Source: CAYVTD01 sp964454445 (GTDB lineage Bacteria; Bacteroidota; Ignavibacteria; Kapaibacteriales; UBA2268). Taken from it: 7,691 nt of DNA. The stretch spans positions 1 to 7,691 of the forward strand of contig CAYVTD010000070.1 in NCBI GenBank assembly GCA_964454445.1. The letters are read 5' to 3'. Under the pieces are notes generated by a model, which saw only the letters and a program-made list of their open reading frames with translations, was not told where the DNA came from and searched no databases. Within the stretch, counting starts at the first letter, position 1. Each line of letters opens with the position of its first letter. This document shows, one piece after another, positions 7,261 through 7,691 of this stretch. The position numbers and the translations under genes are program-made.

Positions 7261-7335
7261 ATTACAATAAATCAAGTATTTGTAAAAAATATGATTTATT
7301 AACCCAAATTATTCATTAGAAAGAAAACTTTTTGA
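7261..7335 (+). repeat. Dispersed intergenic repeat, copy 2
   Basis: This is the second copy of the repeat at 4454-4514, in the same orientation. Box 1 is at 7261-7275 and box 2 at 7303-7335, including the exact 16-mer CCCAAATTATTCATTA (7303-7318) and TTTTTGA (7329-7335). The space between the boxes is longer here because it holds most of a hairpin. It is not next to an intact plus-strand gene, which argues against a simple 3'-end signal of trkH. Confidence 0.65.
7266..7300. repeat. AT-only hairpin inside repeat copy 2
   Basis: AATAAATCA (7266-7274) pairs fully with TGATTTATT (7292-7300). After a 2-nt bulge (7275-7276), TATTT (7277-7281) pairs with AAATA (7287-7291) around a 5-nt loop. This gives 14 base pairs directly before the conserved box 2. 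The stem is nearly all A-T, so chance is possible, but the length and position are notable. Copy 1 does not have a comparable hairpin. Confidence 0.45.
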
Positions 7336-7471
7336 TATTCTAAAAAATGGAATTAGAAATAAAAATAAGTTAAATATATGAAATATAAATAATTAGAATA
7401 AAAAAATTTGTTTCTCTAAAATAGTATAATAAGTAACATTTAACTTTTTTTCATAATTGAATAATTTTGCT

Positions 7472-7691
7472 TTATTTCATTATCATCAATTTCTCTCGCT
7501 TTATTATCGTCGGTGTTTGTAATTGTATGAAATAAAGACCGTTGCTGTATTTCGCAGTGTTCAATTTCAGATTAATTGTGCTTGTTTGGTGATATGATCA
7601 TCATATTTATTGCTTTGCCGTTTGGATTAAATAACCTTTTCCCACCTTCGTTGCAAATACCTAAAAGTTTAAATACCCCTGATTGCTTTTC
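7472..7691 (-). pseudogene. 3' end of a T9SS-secreted protein gene, sorting tail split between frames (partial, probably broken)
   Basis: On the minus strand, the last 33 codons before the TAA at 7472-7474 read like a type IX secretion C-terminal sorting domain: Leu-Lys-Leu-Asn-Thr-Ala-Lys, then YSNGLYFIQLQT, then a short basic tail ending KLMIMK. Such tails direct export across the outer membrane by the Por/T9SS machinery in Bacteroidota and relatives. This frame is closed by a TGA at 7598-7600. A second frame is open from the window edge (7691) to a TAA at 7572-7574. It gives 39 residues including LLGICNEGGKRLFNPNGKA, which could be the preceding strand region of the same domain. The two frames overlap by 26 bp, so a single frameshift would join them. 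This suggests a decayed gene or a sequencing error. The gene body lies outside the window, so the cargo is unknown. Confidence 0.55.

Larger units (their letters stand above)
6990..7471. other. AT-rich gene-free region upstream of hppA
   Basis: These 482 bp are extremely A+T rich, with stop codons in all frames. The longest ATG-started open stretch I see is about 25 codons (7083-7160), with nothing to support it. The region holds a possible hppA promoter (7045-7050), an inverted repeat followed by ten T (7155-7227), an AT hairpin (7266-7300) and repeat copy 2 (7261-7335). Beyond 7336 to 7471 I see nothing distinct. The lack of coding and the low GC suggest decayed or regulatory DNA. Confidence 0.7.

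Noticed and set aside
6990..7691. CRISPR array, tRNA or riboswitch in the AT-rich right part
   Set aside because: There are no regularly spaced repeats, no tRNA-like cloverleaf and no conserved riboswitch core.

Overview
The window comes from an AT-rich bacterial chromosome. The best guess is the Bacteroidota/Chlorobiota (FCB) group. The pointers are a remnant of a type IX secretion C-terminal sorting tail at the right edge (Tyr-Ser-Asn-Gly-Leu-Tyr-Phe followed by a short basic tail), weak or absent Shine-Dalgarno sequences in front of most genes, and the general style of the proteins. No rRNA or marker gene is present, so this placement is inference.

Layout. Positions 1-894 (+) hold the 3' part of a GAF-type sensor histidine kinase that is cut by the window edge. 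After a 66-bp gap comes a compact (+) set: a small transaldolase of the TalC/FSA family (961-1635), the potassium-transport regulator TrkA (1643-2980) and the potassium channel subunit TrkH (3006-4448). The gaps are only 7 and 25 bp, so tal-trkA-trkH is probably one operon. A 333-bp convergent intergenic region follows. It contains one copy of a dispersed repeat and a perfect C6/G6 palindrome. The (-) gene hppA (4782-6989) encodes a complete membrane-bound, ion-pumping pyrophosphatase. From 6990 to 7471 lies very AT-rich DNA with no credible gene, holding the hppA upstream region, an AT hairpin and the second copy of the dispersed repeat. The last 220 bp (7472-7691, - strand) are the end of a secreted-protein gene whose sorting-tail coding is split between reading frames.

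How the genes fit together. TrkH with TrkA imports K+ across the inner membrane. The pyrophosphatase carries the Ala/Gly signature of the K+-dependent subfamily, and a glutamate where Na+-pumping members have one. It would recycle the energy of pyrophosphate into a Na+ or H+ gradient, and its activity would depend on cell K+. A functional link between the two loci (K+ uptake supporting a K+-requiring primary pump) is plausible but inferred.

I found no clear undescribed multi-gene system. The coding genes are standard housekeeping families. The items most worth a second look are the two-copy intergenic repeat with its attached hairpin, the broken T9SS tail, and the residue pattern that marks the small aldolase as a transaldolase.
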